A DNA stretch of 64,000 bases, taken from positions 1 through 64,000 of the forward strand of contig NZ_AUCB01000027.1 of the NCBI RefSeq assembly GCF_000429545.1, written 5' to 3'. The notes under the pieces were generated by a model, which worked only from the letters and a program-made list of their open reading frames with translations, did no database searches and had not been told where the DNA came from. Of this stretch, positions 18,159-27,911 are shown piece by piece; position 1 is the first letter of the stretch; each line of letters opens with the position of its first letter. This stretch comes from Arenibacter certesii DSM 19833. Its GTDB lineage: Bacteria; Bacteroidota; Bacteroidia; Flavobacteriales; Flavobacteriaceae. Both the position numbers and the translations under genes were made by a program.

Positions 18159-18194
18159 AATTTTGTAAGAAACTCTTTAGAAAATACAACAACC

Positions 18195-18227
18195 GTGTAC
18201 AACTTTTGGGCTTGTCTTGTTGTACAC
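18195..18227. terminator. Inverted repeat between convergent arsR and DUF302 genes
   Basis: GTGTACAAC (18195-18203) and GTTGTACAC (18219-18227) form a perfect 9-bp stem with a 15-nt loop, 36 bp after the arsR stop and 41 bp from the DUF302 stop. Its position suits a bidirectional terminator. A strong T-run is missing. Confidence 0.5.
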
Positions 18228-18268
18228 CTCCTCAGCAATACTTTTATTCTCCTTACTACAGTTAACGG

Positions 18269-18655
18269 CTATACTCCTGCCACCACTTTTTCTAATTTTT
18301 GGGTTACATCAGTAGCCAATTCCTTTAAACTATCGTTATCAATTGCCATCATAGATGCTTTTGGGTTTACGGCGGCCACTTCTATCTTGCCCTCGCCTTT
18401 CTCTTGAACAATAACATTACAGGGCAGCATAGTACCCACTTTATCTTCTGCCAAAAGTGCGTTATGGGCATATCCTGGATTACATGCTCCTAGAATGGTA
18501 TATTTTCTAAAGTCAACATCCAATTTGTTTTTTAAAGTATTTTTAATGTCGATTTCGGTCAACACACCAAAGCCTTCTTTTTTTAATTCTTCTTTTACCT
18601 TGTTAACCACTTCATCAAAATTGCCTGTTACTGTTTTACTGATATGATATTTCAT
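18269..18655 (-). CDS. DUF302 family protein
   Basis: Small cytoplasmic protein of 128 residues covering one DUF302 domain. Typical features are KEELKKEGFGVLTEIDIKNT near residues 24-43, the YTILGACNPGYAHNAL segment near 53-68, and the later LLPCNVIV-type motif (here MLPCNVIVQE). DUF302 proteins are widespread and have no agreed biochemical role; some are linked to redox or metal stress. The promoter carries the same operator and spacing as the usp genes (18748-18791), giving an 88-nt leader. That makes membership of the same regulon likely. Confidence 0.87.
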   Translation of the reverse strand: MKYHISKTVTGNFDEVVNKVKEELKKEGFGVLTEIDIKNTLKNKLDVDFRKYTILGACNPGYAHNALLAEDKVGTMLPCNVIVQEKGEGKIEVAAVNPKASMMAIDNDSLKELATDVTQKLEKVVAGV

Positions 18656-18747
18656 CTGATCTTATTTAATTATTTAGTTATATGTATTTCCTTTTATTAA
18701 AATGTAATTTTTCATAATCGCCAACTTTTAGATGCTAGTTTAAAAAG

Positions 18748-18791
18748 TAAAGTTATGGCTTAAACCAAACATCTGAAATGATCTTTATCAG
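18748..18791 (-). promoter_or_regulatory. Promoter of the DUF302 gene: Fnr-like site plus -7 box
   Basis: On the minus strand the site reads CTGATAAAGATCAT (18791-18778), whose core TGAT-N4-ATCA is Fnr-like. It is followed by TAACTTTA (18755-18748), centred 33 bp away as in the other promoters. Transcription would start near 18744. Confidence 0.6.
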
Positions 18792-18896
18792 GAGTAAATC
18801 TGATTTATATTTCTCCTTACTGGCTCATGCTCTTTTAAATTCAACGCTTCTATTAAATTACGATTTTTTGATTTAAAATAACTCAATTTAAAAAAA

Positions 18897-18910
18897 TTGA
18901 TCCAAATCAA
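18897..18910. promoter_or_regulatory. Perfect FNR-consensus box upstream of usp copy 4
   Basis: TTGATCCAAATCAA is exactly TTGAT-N4-ATCAA, the binding consensus known for E. coli FNR. It is centred 36 bp upstream of the TGACC-type site of the same promoter. No -7 box lies at the 33-bp distance on either strand, so it may act as an auxiliary upstream site. Confidence 0.55.
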
Positions 18911-18932
18911 TTTGTATCATTACTTCCTTAAG

Positions 18933-18976
18933 CTGACCAAAATCATATTAATCAACAGTATTAGCTCGTAATTTTG
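18933..18976 (+). promoter_or_regulatory. Promoter of usp copy 4: Crp/Fnr-type site plus consensus -7 box
   Basis: CTGACCAAAATCAT (18933-18946) and TAATTTTG (18969-18976) are 33 bp apart centre to centre. The -7 box is a perfect TAnnTTTG. Transcription is expected near 18981. Confidence 0.68.
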
Positions 18977-18981
18977 AAATC

Positions 18982-19202
18982 ATCCTGTTCTATAAAGTAA
19001 AATCAAGTGTAGAGGTGATGTATTTACTTATTAAGTGCGGCTTACATGATTCGATCCTAGTTACAAAATGGTAACGTTAATTTCCATTCGAAGCTTTATT
19101 GGTCTGCCTTATGATAATTGACTTAGCTACGTATTTCACATGTTGTATCCGTATTGGAGAATTAGGTAGTCGAGCAAAAATGATATTTAATACTATATAT
19201 AA
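18982..19202 (+). other. Long leader of usp copy 4, no gene seen
   Basis: If the promoter at 18933-18976 is used, the mRNA has a leader of about 220 nt, while the other usp promoters with this motif give leaders of 20-30 nt. Only very short frames are present, such as 18 codons after an ATG at 19019. No clear riboswitch or terminator structure is recognised. Confidence 0.35.
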
Positions 19203-20057
19203 ATGAAGAACATACTTGTTGCCACCGATTTTTCTAATAATGCATATTGTGCTCTATTTTATGCAAGCCAATTACTTAAGTCACAGCCATGTACTTTTTA
19301 TTTATTGAACACCTACAATGAGCTTTCCCTTTTAGAAGGTGAAAAATTACCTGGTTTTGGTGGTAAAAAGGTGATGAAGCAATTGAAAGCAGCATCCGAG
19401 GAAGGCTTAGCACGGACATCTTATAGAATTGTTTTGGACACTGGGAATCCCAATCATCAATTTAAGACCATTTCCAAAAAGGGTGATTTAGGGAGAAGAA
19501 TCCTCAAACTAATTGATAAAAAAGAAATTGATTTGGTTGTAATGGGAAACAAGGGACAAACTCAAGCTGGAGAACTTTTCTTTGGTAGTAATACTATTAA
19601 AGTTGTAAATGAGATGACTACCTGCCCCGTACTGGCCATCCCAGGTGAAATGGATTATATATCTCCAAAAGAGATTGCTTTTGTAACCGATTTTAGAACA
19701 GGGTGCCAGGCAGAGACAATTTCCCCATTATTAGATCTAATTGCTATAACAGACGCTACAATTAAAATTATGCACATCAATGAAAATAAAGTTCTGAGTG
19801 ATATACAGGAAACTAATAAGGAAACCTTGCGTACTTGTTTTAACGGAATAGAACATTCCTTTCATGAGATTTATGAATTTAGTGACAAAGCCAAGACTAT
19901 TGACTCATCTTTGGATAAATATAAAATAGATCTGTTTTCTATGGTACATAATAGACGGAGCCTATTTGAACGATTAACACGTGAACCTGTTATTAAAGAT
20001 GTAAGCATGTATTCTGATGTACCCTTTTTGGTACTCCCAAATAAAAGTGGTAAATAG
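19203..20057 (+). CDS. Universal stress protein, tandem UspA domains (copy 4)
   Basis: Two-domain Usp of 284 residues. The first domain (MKNILVATDFSNNAYCALFYA) keeps the nucleotide signature as GNKGQTQAGELFFGS. The second (KEIAFVTDFRTGC) lacks it. It is more divergent than the other copies: the usual PTDFS is ATDFS and MGT is MGN. It is followed after 30 bp by a PPOX-family gene on the same strand, suggesting a two-gene unit. The promoter has two candidate Fnr/Crp-type boxes and an unusually long leader. Confidence 0.92.
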   Translation: MKNILVATDFSNNAYCALFYASQLLKSQPCTFYLLNTYNELSLLEGEKLPGFGGKKVMKQLKAASEEGLARTSYRIVLDTGNPNHQFKTISKKGDLGRRILKLIDKKEIDLVVMGNKGQTQAGELFFGSNTIKVVNEMTTCPVLAIPGEMDYISPKEIAFVTDFRTGCQAETISPLLDLIAITDATIKIMHINENKVLSDIQETNKETLRTCFNGIEHSFHEIYEFSDKAKTIDSSLDKYKIDLFSMVHNRRSLFERLTREPVIKDVSMYSDVPFLVLPNKSGK

Positions 20058-20087
20058 TACTTACGGTAATCATTAAAACTTAAAGCC

Positions 20088-20540
20088 ATGGCAGAATTAA
20101 CTATAAGTGAAAGCACGGGTATACTTAGAAACAATTATAATGGGCACTTATCCTATATATCGCAAGGAAAGCCTTTTGTAGTTCCCATAACGTTTTATTT
20201 TGATCCTTCGGATAATAGTATAATAAGTTATACAGGCGAAGGTCACAAAATAGATGCCATGCGAAAAAATCCATCGGTTTCCATGGTGACCGAACAGATT
20301 CAGTCGTTAGTAAACTGGAAGTCGGCCTTAATTCAAGGGGAGTTCGAAGAATTGGAGGGTAGTTATGCCAGGCAAAAATTGCATGATTTTTTTGAAGGAG
20401 TTAAGAGTATTATCCAAAGAACGGAGAATAAGGAAGTTAACTTTATTAATGAATTTTCTAGCAAGTCCTATGGTAGGGGCACTCCAATTGTTTATAAGAT
20501 AAAAATCCAAGAGATAACTGGAAGGAAACGGGAGGCGTAA
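20088..20540 (+). CDS. Pyridoxamine 5'-phosphate oxidase family (PPOX/NimA-like) flavin-binding protein
   Basis: Split-barrel flavoprotein of 150 residues. The N-terminal strand pattern GHLSYISQGKPFVVPITFYF and the segment YTGEGHKIDAMRKNPSVSM match the PPOX/NimA-type family, which binds FMN, FAD or F420 and often acts in redox stress or nitro-compound reduction. PNP oxidation itself is unlikely because the protein is short and lacks the classical PdxH C-terminus. It lies 30 bp after usp copy 4 and is probably in the same transcript, therefore under the same Fnr-like control. The substrate is unknown. Confidence 0.82.
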   Translation: MAELTISESTGILRNNYNGHLSYISQGKPFVVPITFYFDPSDNSIISYTGEGHKIDAMRKNPSVSMVTEQIQSLVNWKSALIQGEFEELEGSYARQKLHDFFEGVKSIIQRTENKEVNFINEFSSKSYGRGTPIVYKIKIQEITGRKREA

Positions 20541-20752
20541 GGCGTATATAACAATTTTATCTTCACAGTCAATGCTTAAATACTTTATGATAGAAATATT
20601 AGAATTTAGAGGCACTATTAAGCAAAAAAACTTTATTCGTGATAATAAATACCGCAAGGACAGTTGAACTTAAGGAATAATACGTAAAGACCCATTTACT
20701 ATAAAACGAATTTAGAATGGCTTGTAGCATGAAAATAGCACAATTTTATAGT

Positions 20753-21634
20753 TTACTTCTTTTTTAATGCTTCAAATCCCGCGATCACATCAAACAACTC
20801 CTCATCTATGGTACTTTGTCTAAGTCGGTTATACCTTAGATTTAACTCACCTAATACTTCATCAATATTCTTTTCCGCTCGCTGCATAGCCTCTAACCTA
20901 CTTGCATTCTCGGCCGAGAGCGATTCTGCACAAGCTTTATAAAGAGAAACAAATAAGTATTCGCTTATGAGCGTTCTTAACGTACTTTCTTCATCACCTA
21001 TTAACTCTGGTAGATTTTTTGAAGGCCATTTTATCTTATATATATCTCTATTCCACTCTTCCTCTGGCGGATAAAGTTGTTGACACTCTTGCTGGTACCC
21101 CACCATTGGCAAGGGCTTGTTGTGTAATATATAAAAGTGATATGAGTTATTTTTTTTGCGGTATTCTTCACTTAAGATTAAAATGTGGTTTACCAGTGGT
21201 GTAATGGCAGATACGGAATTAGGAACATTAAATAGTCGCTTAGGCGTATACCCTTCATCTACAAGCAAGAAATAGGCCCGTTCACCGACGGCCCATATTT
21301 CTACCTCCCCTTTTAAGTCTTTTAATGTATCTTGAGCTAAAGCAGCTATAGTTTCATTAAATCTACCCACAAGTCCTTGATCGGACCCAAAAACAACTGC
21401 TACAGTTAACTGCTCGTTGTTATTCTCCTTAGTGGCCGCAACGGAAAGTTTTTCGCGTTTTAAAGCTGTATGTAAACCTAGGGAAATGGTACGATAATAC
21501 TCTTGTAGCGATTGAACCGCCATTTCATATTGAGTAATATTGGAAGTTGCCATGGCTTTCATGGTACGTACGACCGATGCAAGGTCTCCTGCACTTTTTT
21601 TTCTTCTCTGAATGCTTATTAATGTATCACTCAC
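20753..21634 (-). CDS. atpG: N-type ATPase gamma subunit
   Basis: Central stalk subunit of 293 residues linking the alpha/beta hexamer to the c ring. The N-terminal helix ([29 protein letters not shown]) and the C-terminal helix ([20 protein letters not shown]) form the coiled-coil shaft and match the gamma pattern. The middle Rossmann-like part includes [15 protein letters not shown], the usual gamma core motif. It is the last gene of the operon and overlaps atpA by 8 bp. The sequence is clearly unlike a housekeeping gamma in its insert region, as expected for the N-type branch. Confidence 0.88.
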   Translation of the reverse strand: MSDTLISIQRRKKSAGDLASVVRTMKAMATSNITQYEMAVQSLQEYYRTISLGLHTALKREKLSVAATKENNNEQLTVAVVFGSDQGLVGRFNETIAALAQDTLKDLKGEVEIWAVGERAYFLLVDEGYTPKRLFNVPNSVSAITPLVNHILILSEEYRKKNNSYHFYILHNKPLPMVGYQQECQQLYPPEEEWNRDIYKIKWPSKNLPELIGDEESTLRTLISEYLFVSLYKACAESLSAENASRLEAMQRAEKNIDEVLGELNLRYNRLRQSTIDEELFDVIAGFEALKKK

Positions 21635-23186
21635 CGTTATTAGTTTTAATTTGCGTATCCCTTACTAGACTACCAAGGGCCTCATTTGCCATAGCTAAAA
21701 TAGTTTCTTCATCTGTTGCACTTAAAGGTTCAGAGGAGATAATACGTCGTAATAAATCGCTAGATAATTGAGTCGCTTTTTTTCTTACCAAGTCTTCGGC
21801 CTCTGTAATGCGATTAAGAGGAACTGCATCAAAAAGACCTTTAGTGAGTGCTACAAGAACAAGAATTTGCTCTGTCACGGAAACGGGCTGCATTTCAGGC
21901 TGTTTAAAAAGCAGACGAATCCTTTTTCCATGCTCAATAATTTTTTGGGTATCCTCATCTAGGCGGGTTCCGAATCTTGAGAATGTTTCCAATTCCTCCG
22001 ATTGAGCATAGGCCAATTTTAAATTTCCAGCAATTTTTCTATAGGCCCTCAACTGGGCCTTACCTCCTACTCGTGAAACAGACTTTCCGATATCTACAGC
22101 AGGAAGCAATCCTAATTCAAAAAGCTTGGGTGACAAGTAAATTTGTCCGTCCGTAATAGAGATTAGGTTAGTAGGAATATACGCAGAGATATCTTGCGCT
22201 TCAGTCTCTACTATGGGAAGGGCAGTTAACGACCCCCCGCCATGATTATCATTTAAGTGGGTAGCTCTTTCAAGTAAGCGCGAATGGATATAAAAAATAT
22301 CCCCAGGGAATGCTTCTCTACCTGGCGGCCTACGCAATAGAAGTGAAAGTTCTCGATATGCCCTAGCGTGATTGGTAAGATCGTCATAAACAATCAACAC
22401 ATCTTGTCCCTGTTCCATGAAATATTCTGCGATACTTGTGGCCGCATAAGGAGTAATATATTGAAGGCCTGGAGAGCTGTTGCCTTCAGAAACTACCACA
22501 ATGCTATACTCCAAAGCGCCTTTTTCAGAAAGTTCTGATACAACTTTAGCAACGGCTGCGGTACGCTGCCCTATGGCGCAATATATACATAGCACATCCT
22601 TATCATGCTGGTTAAGAATAGTATCAATTGCTATAGATGTTTTTCCTGTTTGACGATCACCCATTATAAGTTCGCGTTGCCCACGTCCAATAGGGATAAT
22701 CGCATCTATCACTTTTAAGCCAGTTTGCAAAGGAACATTTACCGCCTCTCTACTCATTATAGGTGGTGCAGGTCGTTCTATTGGGTAGTATTCATCATAA
22801 GATATTGGGCCTTTATCATCAATAGGGTTTCCTAAGGGATTAATAATACGTCCTATAAGACCTTTACCAACAGGTATGTCTGCCACTCTATGGGTTCTTG
22901 TCACTTTGTCCCCGGCTTGTATTTGGTCGTCCTCACCTAAGAGCACAACACCAATATCATCTTCATCCAAATTAAAAGCAATACCATAAATATCATTTGA
23001 AAATTGAAGCAACTCTTCAAAGCCTGTACCAGGTAACCCAGAAACTGTAGCAATTCCCGCAGAAACGTTCTTAACCGTTCCCATCTCCTGAAGCTGAGGG
23101 CCGGGTTTATAATTCTCTCGTTTATCCCTTATTTCAGTGAAGGTATCATCTAATATTTTATTTAAATTAAGCTGATTCATTATCAT
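21627..23186 (-). CDS. atpA: N-type ATPase alpha subunit
   Basis: Non-catalytic nucleotide-binding subunit of the F1-like head, 519 residues. The Walker A motif is GDRQTGKT (176-183), followed by the alpha-type [10 protein letters not shown] segment and [11 protein letters not shown]. The gene overlaps atpF by 20 bp; an internal ATG at 23180 would shorten the protein by two residues and the overlap to 14 bp. The alpha subunit lies after atpF and before atpG. With no atpH in between, this is the N-ATPase order and not the usual atpHAGDC order. Confidence 0.93.
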   Translation of the reverse strand: MIMNQLNLNKILDDTFTEIRDKRENYKPGPQLQEMGTVKNVSAGIATVSGLPGTGFEELLQFSNDIYGIAFNLDEDDIGVVLLGEDDQIQAGDKVTRTHRVADIPVGKGLIGRIINPLGNPIDDKGPISYDEYYPIERPAPPIMSREAVNVPLQTGLKVIDAIIPIGRGQRELIMGDRQTGKTSIAIDTILNQHDKDVLCIYCAIGQRTAAVAKVVSELSEKGALEYSIVVVSEGNSSPGLQYITPYAATSIAEYFMEQGQDVLIVYDDLTNHARAYRELSLLLRRPPGREAFPGDIFYIHSRLLERATHLNDNHGGGSLTALPIVETEAQDISAYIPTNLISITDGQIYLSPKLFELGLLPAVDIGKSVSRVGGKAQLRAYRKIAGNLKLAYAQSEELETFSRFGTRLDEDTQKIIEHGKRIRLLFKQPEMQPVSVTEQILVLVALTKGLFDAVPLNRITEAEDLVRKKATQLSSDLLRRIISSEPLSATDEETILAMANEALGSLVRDTQIKTNNGE

Positions 23187-23931
23187 TATCTTTGGTAATG
23201 CTATTGTTCTTTAAAACCTCTAGATATGCTTCAATATTCCAAGACAGCTGGTAACTTTTTGTATTAATTTCTACACCACTAATCAATTCTGGATCTATGC
23301 TATACTGAAAATCTGTTTCTAGACCAGTTATATCCTTAAGGGTTTTTTGAAGGACAGATTTGGAGATAGGTGAAAGTTCAAATGCACTGGTAACGTTTAT
23401 TATCTCATTATTATTAAACGCATTTTTAAGTTTTGATAAGTTATCCTTATCCAAATTCTCAATTTTATTTATAAATACTTTTACAACTTGCTGGTCTAAC
23501 TTCGTATCGGCTAGATCGGCTAGTGTTTTCTCTGTGATTGCAAAAACCTCTTCTTTAGTTCTGCGTTTAAGCTTAACAGTTAGGTCCTTTTCTCGTTGTT
23601 TAAGGGACGCCTCATATTTTTTTCGCAAAGCGGTAGCCTCCTCTCTTATTCCATGGTACAGGCGCTGTTTTTCCAAATCTGCTTCTTCATATACGCTATT
23701 CATTTGTGCTGCACGCTCTTTGTCGAATATGTCATTTTTTTGTAAAAACTTGTCGTATTCTTTTTCTGCCTCGGCTTTTTTTGCCGCGGCATTTTCAAGT
23801 TGGGAAGCAATCTTTTTATCTCGCTCATCAATAGCTGTTAATACAGGCTTATATAAAAACCTTTTTAACAACCAAACAAGAACTAAAAAATTGATTATCT
23901 GTGCTATTACCGTAAACCAATTTATATTCAT
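23167..23931 (-). CDS. atpF: N-type ATPase subunit b with delta-like C-terminal extension
   Basis: Peripheral stalk subunit of 254 residues. A single N-terminal helix (about 1-22, [25 protein letters not shown]) anchors it. A long charged coiled coil runs to about 150. The C-terminal part (about 165-254) contains [20 protein letters not shown], which resembles the C-terminal signature of the F-type delta/OSCP subunit. The protein is about 100 residues longer than a usual b subunit (near 156), and no separate delta gene exists in the operon. The extension therefore probably supplies the delta function; this is inference from sequence and gene content. Confidence 0.85.
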   Translation of the reverse strand: MNINWFTVIAQIINFLVLVWLLKRFLYKPVLTAIDERDKKIASQLENAAAKKAEAEKEYDKFLQKNDIFDKERAAQMNSVYEEADLEKQRLYHGIREEATALRKKYEASLKQREKDLTVKLKRRTKEEVFAITEKTLADLADTKLDQQVVKVFINKIENLDKDNLSKLKNAFNNNEIINVTSAFELSPISKSVLQKTLKDITGLETDFQYSIDPELISGVEINTKSYQLSWNIEAYLEVLKNNSITKDNDNESA

Positions 23932-24131
23932 TTTTATTTTATTTATATACTGTTTAGGACATAGTATTGCTTAAAATTATATCCAATTTCCACTTATTCT
24001 CATTATAATTATTTCATACATCTATTTACCTCTCCCTCGTTTTGAAAATTAAAATAGATAGTCCTACGTCATAAAATTCTTTCTAAAATCCCAGAGAGCG
24101 TTATACTTCTAATACTGAAGTAACTCCAGTC
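23932..24131 (-). other. 200-bp gap inside the ATPase operon
   Basis: All other neighbours in this operon overlap or lie within about 110 bp, but atpE and atpF are 200 bp apart. The gap is AT-rich, has no reading frame, and shows no strong terminator. It may hold an mRNA processing site that allows more c subunit than b subunit to be made; this is speculation. Confidence 0.3.
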
Positions 24132-24398
24132 TTATCCTAGAAAGTGATTCCAAAAAGGATTTGCAAAAATGAGTATCATTGAGAGTACAAAACAATAAAT
24201 AGCTGTTGATTCAATCATAGCCAATCCCACAAAGAGTGTCCTAGTAATTGTTGGTGCAGCATCTGGTTGTTGGGCTATGGACTCTAATGCTTTGGAAACT
24301 GCTCTTCCTTCCCCTATTGCAGGCATCATACTTCCTATAGCGGTTGTAAAGCCTGCCGTAATAATTGATGCCATTGCTATAATCGTTGTATTATCCAT
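24132..24398 (-). CDS. atpE: N-type ATPase c-ring subunit with two glutamates
   Basis: Rotor proteolipid of 88 residues with two transmembrane helices and the polar loop AQQPDA. Ion-site residues can be read directly: Glu30 in PAIGEGRA on helix 1 and Glu63-Ser64-Thr65 with Tyr68 (MIESTAIY) on helix 2. Ser, Thr and Tyr at these places are the sodium-coordinating set of Ilyobacter-type c rings. A second carboxylate on helix 1 in place of Gln is typical of N-ATPases. N-ATPases were first proposed to pump sodium, but a studied N-type ring with two carboxylates was reported to be proton-specific, so the ion cannot be assigned from sequence. Confidence 0.92.
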   Translation of the reverse strand: MDNTTIIAMASIITAGFTTAIGSMMPAIGEGRAVSKALESIAQQPDAAPTITRTLFVGLAMIESTAIYCFVLSMILIFANPFWNHFLG

Positions 24399-24505
24399 AA
24401 TTTTACTGTTTATTTAATTTTTAATTACTGAATCTTATCTGATTTAATTTCTAGGGTAAAATATTTTACATTTAGCACTATATAGTCGGTTATAATTCAT
24501 CATAC

Positions 24506-25216
24506 TCAATTGTTACCGGACCTAGGTGCGTTGGCTTGCACTTTTTTCACCTTTGCATCTTGGGTAGCAGCCGTTATATATACCCCTGCTAGGATAGCGA
24601 ATATATATGCCTGTATCATTCCGGTTAAAAGCCCTAAAGCACTCATTATTATGGGAAAGAAAAACGGCGCAATGGAAAGCAATACAGAAACAATTAAACC
24701 ACCACTCATAATATTTCCAAATAACCTTACCGCCAGTGCTAATGTCCGTGAAATTTCGCTAATAATATTAAAAGGCAGCATTATAAAGTTAGGTTGCAAA
24801 TACGATTTAAGATATCCCTTTAATCCGCCTTCGGCAATTCCAAAAACAGGTACGGCAATAAACACACTAATGGCCAACGCTACTGTTGTTGAAAGAGAAC
24901 CTGTGGGGGGTTCATACCAAGGAATAATAGACAAAAGGTTTGATGTTGCAATAAATAGAAATAACGTTCCAATAAAACCTATATACTTTTCAGGGTCTTT
25001 TAGACCTACTTCTTTAATTTGATCCCTGATCATTATGATCAACATTTCTAAAACACTTTGCCACCGTGTGGTTTTGATATTCGATTTTAAACCGCGAGTA
25101 ATGGCCCATGCCCCGAGTACCATGAGCAACATTAGTGCCCATGTGGTAACAATGGTAAGGTTTAACTTTACAAACCCGTACTCCCAAAAAATCATTTCAT
25201 CGGGACTAAGTCTCAT
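24506..25216 (-). CDS. atpB: N-type ATPase subunit a
   Basis: Membrane stator subunit of 236 residues that forms the ion half-channels beside the c ring. Five to six hydrophobic helices are visible. The essential Arg is R164 in the motif LALAVRLFGNIMSGG, preceded by SEISRT and followed by a final helix with GLLTGMIQAYIFAILAGVYI. The protein starts 11 bp inside the end of the atpR gene. Its place directly after atpR and before atpE is diagnostic of the N-ATPase gene order. Confidence 0.92.
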   Translation of the reverse strand: MRLSPDEMIFWEYGFVKLNLTIVTTWALMLLMVLGAWAITRGLKSNIKTTRWQSVLEMLIIMIRDQIKEVGLKDPEKYIGFIGTLFLFIATSNLLSIIPWYEPPTGSLSTTVALAISVFIAVPVFGIAEGGLKGYLKSYLQPNFIMLPFNIISEISRTLALAVRLFGNIMSGGLIVSVLLSIAPFFFPIIMSALGLLTGMIQAYIFAILAGVYITAATQDAKVKKVQANAPRSGNN

Positions 25217-25526
25217 CGCTCATTTGATTTATAATTGGAGTTTCCAAACTCTTCTGTTTGTGGGTATATCGGGTAATTACTACTCTAGCTATTAAAAAGC
25301 CAACTAGGCATGCTAACATCTTTTGCCAACTGTTAGCACCTATATAGTAAAAGCCTAGAAGTATAATTAACATCCTTAAAATTAAGCTGCCCGTAAATAT
25401 TAATCCTGCTTTTGAAGAACGTAGTCCAACCCTTACAGTATACCAAAGTCCACCAAAAAAAACAACTCCAAGTACGATCCCTGCAAATAATGCTGGAATT
25501 ACGATTATAACGTCATTCATTTCCAT
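25206..25526 (-). CDS. atpR: N-ATPase-specific membrane subunit AtpR
   Basis: Small hydrophobic protein of 106 residues with three predicted helices (about 5-27, 38-57 and 68-85). The feature YTVRVGLRSSKAGLIFTGSLI, with positive charges between helices 1 and 2, resembles the AtpR family found only in N-ATPase operons. AtpR is thought to act with AtpQ in assembly of the c ring or in stabilising the stator. The gene overlaps atpQ by 14 bp and atpB by 11 bp, so the three are probably translationally coupled. Identification rests on size, topology and position. Confidence 0.8.
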   Translation of the reverse strand: MEMNDVIIVIPALFAGIVLGVVFFGGLWYTVRVGLRSSKAGLIFTGSLILRMLIILLGFYYIGANSWQKMLACLVGFLIARVVITRYTHKQKSLETPIINQMSDET

Positions 25527-25836
25527 CTTTATTCGTGTTATGTATTTCCTTATCTTCTTTTCTAACCCAGTTCCAAGCGATTAAACAACCTAGTATTAAG
25601 CCCATAAGCAACAAGCTAAGGGTCCAAGAAAAATCTTGATCAAAATTTTTATCGAGCCATATACCAAAGGCTGCTCCTAGTATAGTAGGAACCGCAATTG
25701 ACCAACCAACTAAGCCGAAGAGCCCCAGGCCTGCCCATACGCTTTTATTGCTACGCTGAGCCTGTAATTTTCTTTCTTCCTTATCTCCCACTATATTGCT
25801 GAGAGACTTGTTCTTAGGTCTGTTATTTTTCGCCAC
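25513..25836 (-). CDS. atpQ: N-ATPase-specific membrane subunit AtpQ (AtpZ/gene-1-like)
   Basis: Membrane protein of 107 residues. A charged N-terminus of about 32 residues is followed by two helices (about 34-60 and 70-90). The pattern SVWAGLGLFGLVGWSIAVPT then GAAFGIWLDKNF matches the F0F1-ATPase 'gene 1'/AtpZ-like family to which AtpQ belongs. Members are proposed to help c-ring assembly or divalent ion transport. The start is 1 bp after atpC ends. The order D-C-Q-R-B is exactly that described for N-ATPase operons. Confidence 0.82.
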   Translation of the reverse strand: MAKNNRPKNKSLSNIVGDKEERKLQAQRSNKSVWAGLGLFGLVGWSIAVPTILGAAFGIWLDKNFDQDFSWTLSLLLMGLILGCLIAWNWVRKEDKEIHNTNKDGNE

Positions 25837-25837
25837 T

Positions 25838-26236
25838 TTATTTTCTTAATTTCTGAAAACTTCGCATAAATCCAGTTTCCAATTTAGCCATTACGCTTCG
25901 GGCGTTTATTTCTAATTCATCCAGTTGCATCATTTCCTGTTCTACCAAATTACGTAGTTTTCCAAGCGGTGCATCTCCCATTGCATTCCTAACGGATACT
26001 GACACTTCACTTCCTGCCTTAATTAATATCCCATTGTCCAAGGCAACGTATTTTATCCCTTCAGACTCCGTTTGGTACATTAAGATACCTGGCACTAATG
26101 CTGCTGTACAATCCAATCTTCGAGGTAAAATTCCGTATGCTCCCGCTGTTGTTTCAACTACAATTTTTTTAACGTTTTTAATATCTGCAAATACTTTATA
26201 GGGCAACAGAATTTTTAAATGCATTGTTGTCTCCAT
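25838..26236 (-). CDS. atpC: N-type ATPase epsilon subunit
   Basis: Epsilon-like subunit of 132 residues that binds gamma and can inhibit ATP hydrolysis. An N-terminal beta-barrel (MHLKILLPYKVFADIKNVKKI, then AYGILPRRLDCTAALVPGILM) is followed by a helical hairpin from about residue 90 (LRNLVEQEMMQLDELEINAR). The motif LPRRLDCTAALVPG differs from the usual LPGHAPL of housekeeping epsilon and is characteristic of the N-type version. It starts 3 bp after the atpD stop codon. Confidence 0.85.
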   Translation of the reverse strand: METTMHLKILLPYKVFADIKNVKKIVVETTAGAYGILPRRLDCTAALVPGILMYQTESEGIKYVALDNGILIKAGSEVSVSVRNAMGDAPLGKLRNLVEQEMMQLDELEINARSVMAKLETGFMRSFQKLRK

Positions 26237-26239
26237 CGT

Positions 26240-27676
<1,437 letters not shown>

Positions 27677-27685
27677 TTAAAAGAG

Positions 27686-27729
27686 TAAATATAGGAACAC
27701 AGGAATCAACTAAGAATGACCAATATCAT
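27686..27729 (-). promoter_or_regulatory. Promoter of the N-ATPase operon: Crp/Fnr-type site plus -7 box
   Basis: ATGACCAATATCAT (27716-27729 on the plus strand) lies upstream of atpD. On the minus strand TATATTTA (27693-27686) is centred 33 bp away, as in the usp promoters. The site is in the opposite orientation to the others, which is possible for a near-palindrome. Transcription would start near 27681. Confidence 0.65.
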
Positions 27730-27857
27730 GTGAGGAGAAGAATAGTAAAATAATAAGTACAACAGTTTAGGCAACCAGAACGAAACACAATTAATTAAAT
27801 ATCAATGCCTTAAAACCTTAATAATTAAAAATTACTCTAAATCTAAAATATAATTTG

Positions 27858-27881
27858 TAGATTTGTTAACCATATGGTTAA
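27858..27881 (+). promoter_or_regulatory. TetR-type promoter/operator upstream of the efflux regulator
   Basis: TAGATTTG (27858-27865) is a consensus -7 box. It is followed directly by TTAACCATATGGTTAA (27866-27881), a perfect 16-bp palindrome covering the expected transcription start. This is the classic layout for self-repression by the TetR-family protein encoded 31 bp further on. Confidence 0.7.
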
Positions 27882-27911
27882 ACCTAATAGTTAAACTGAG
27901 AAGTTAATAAA

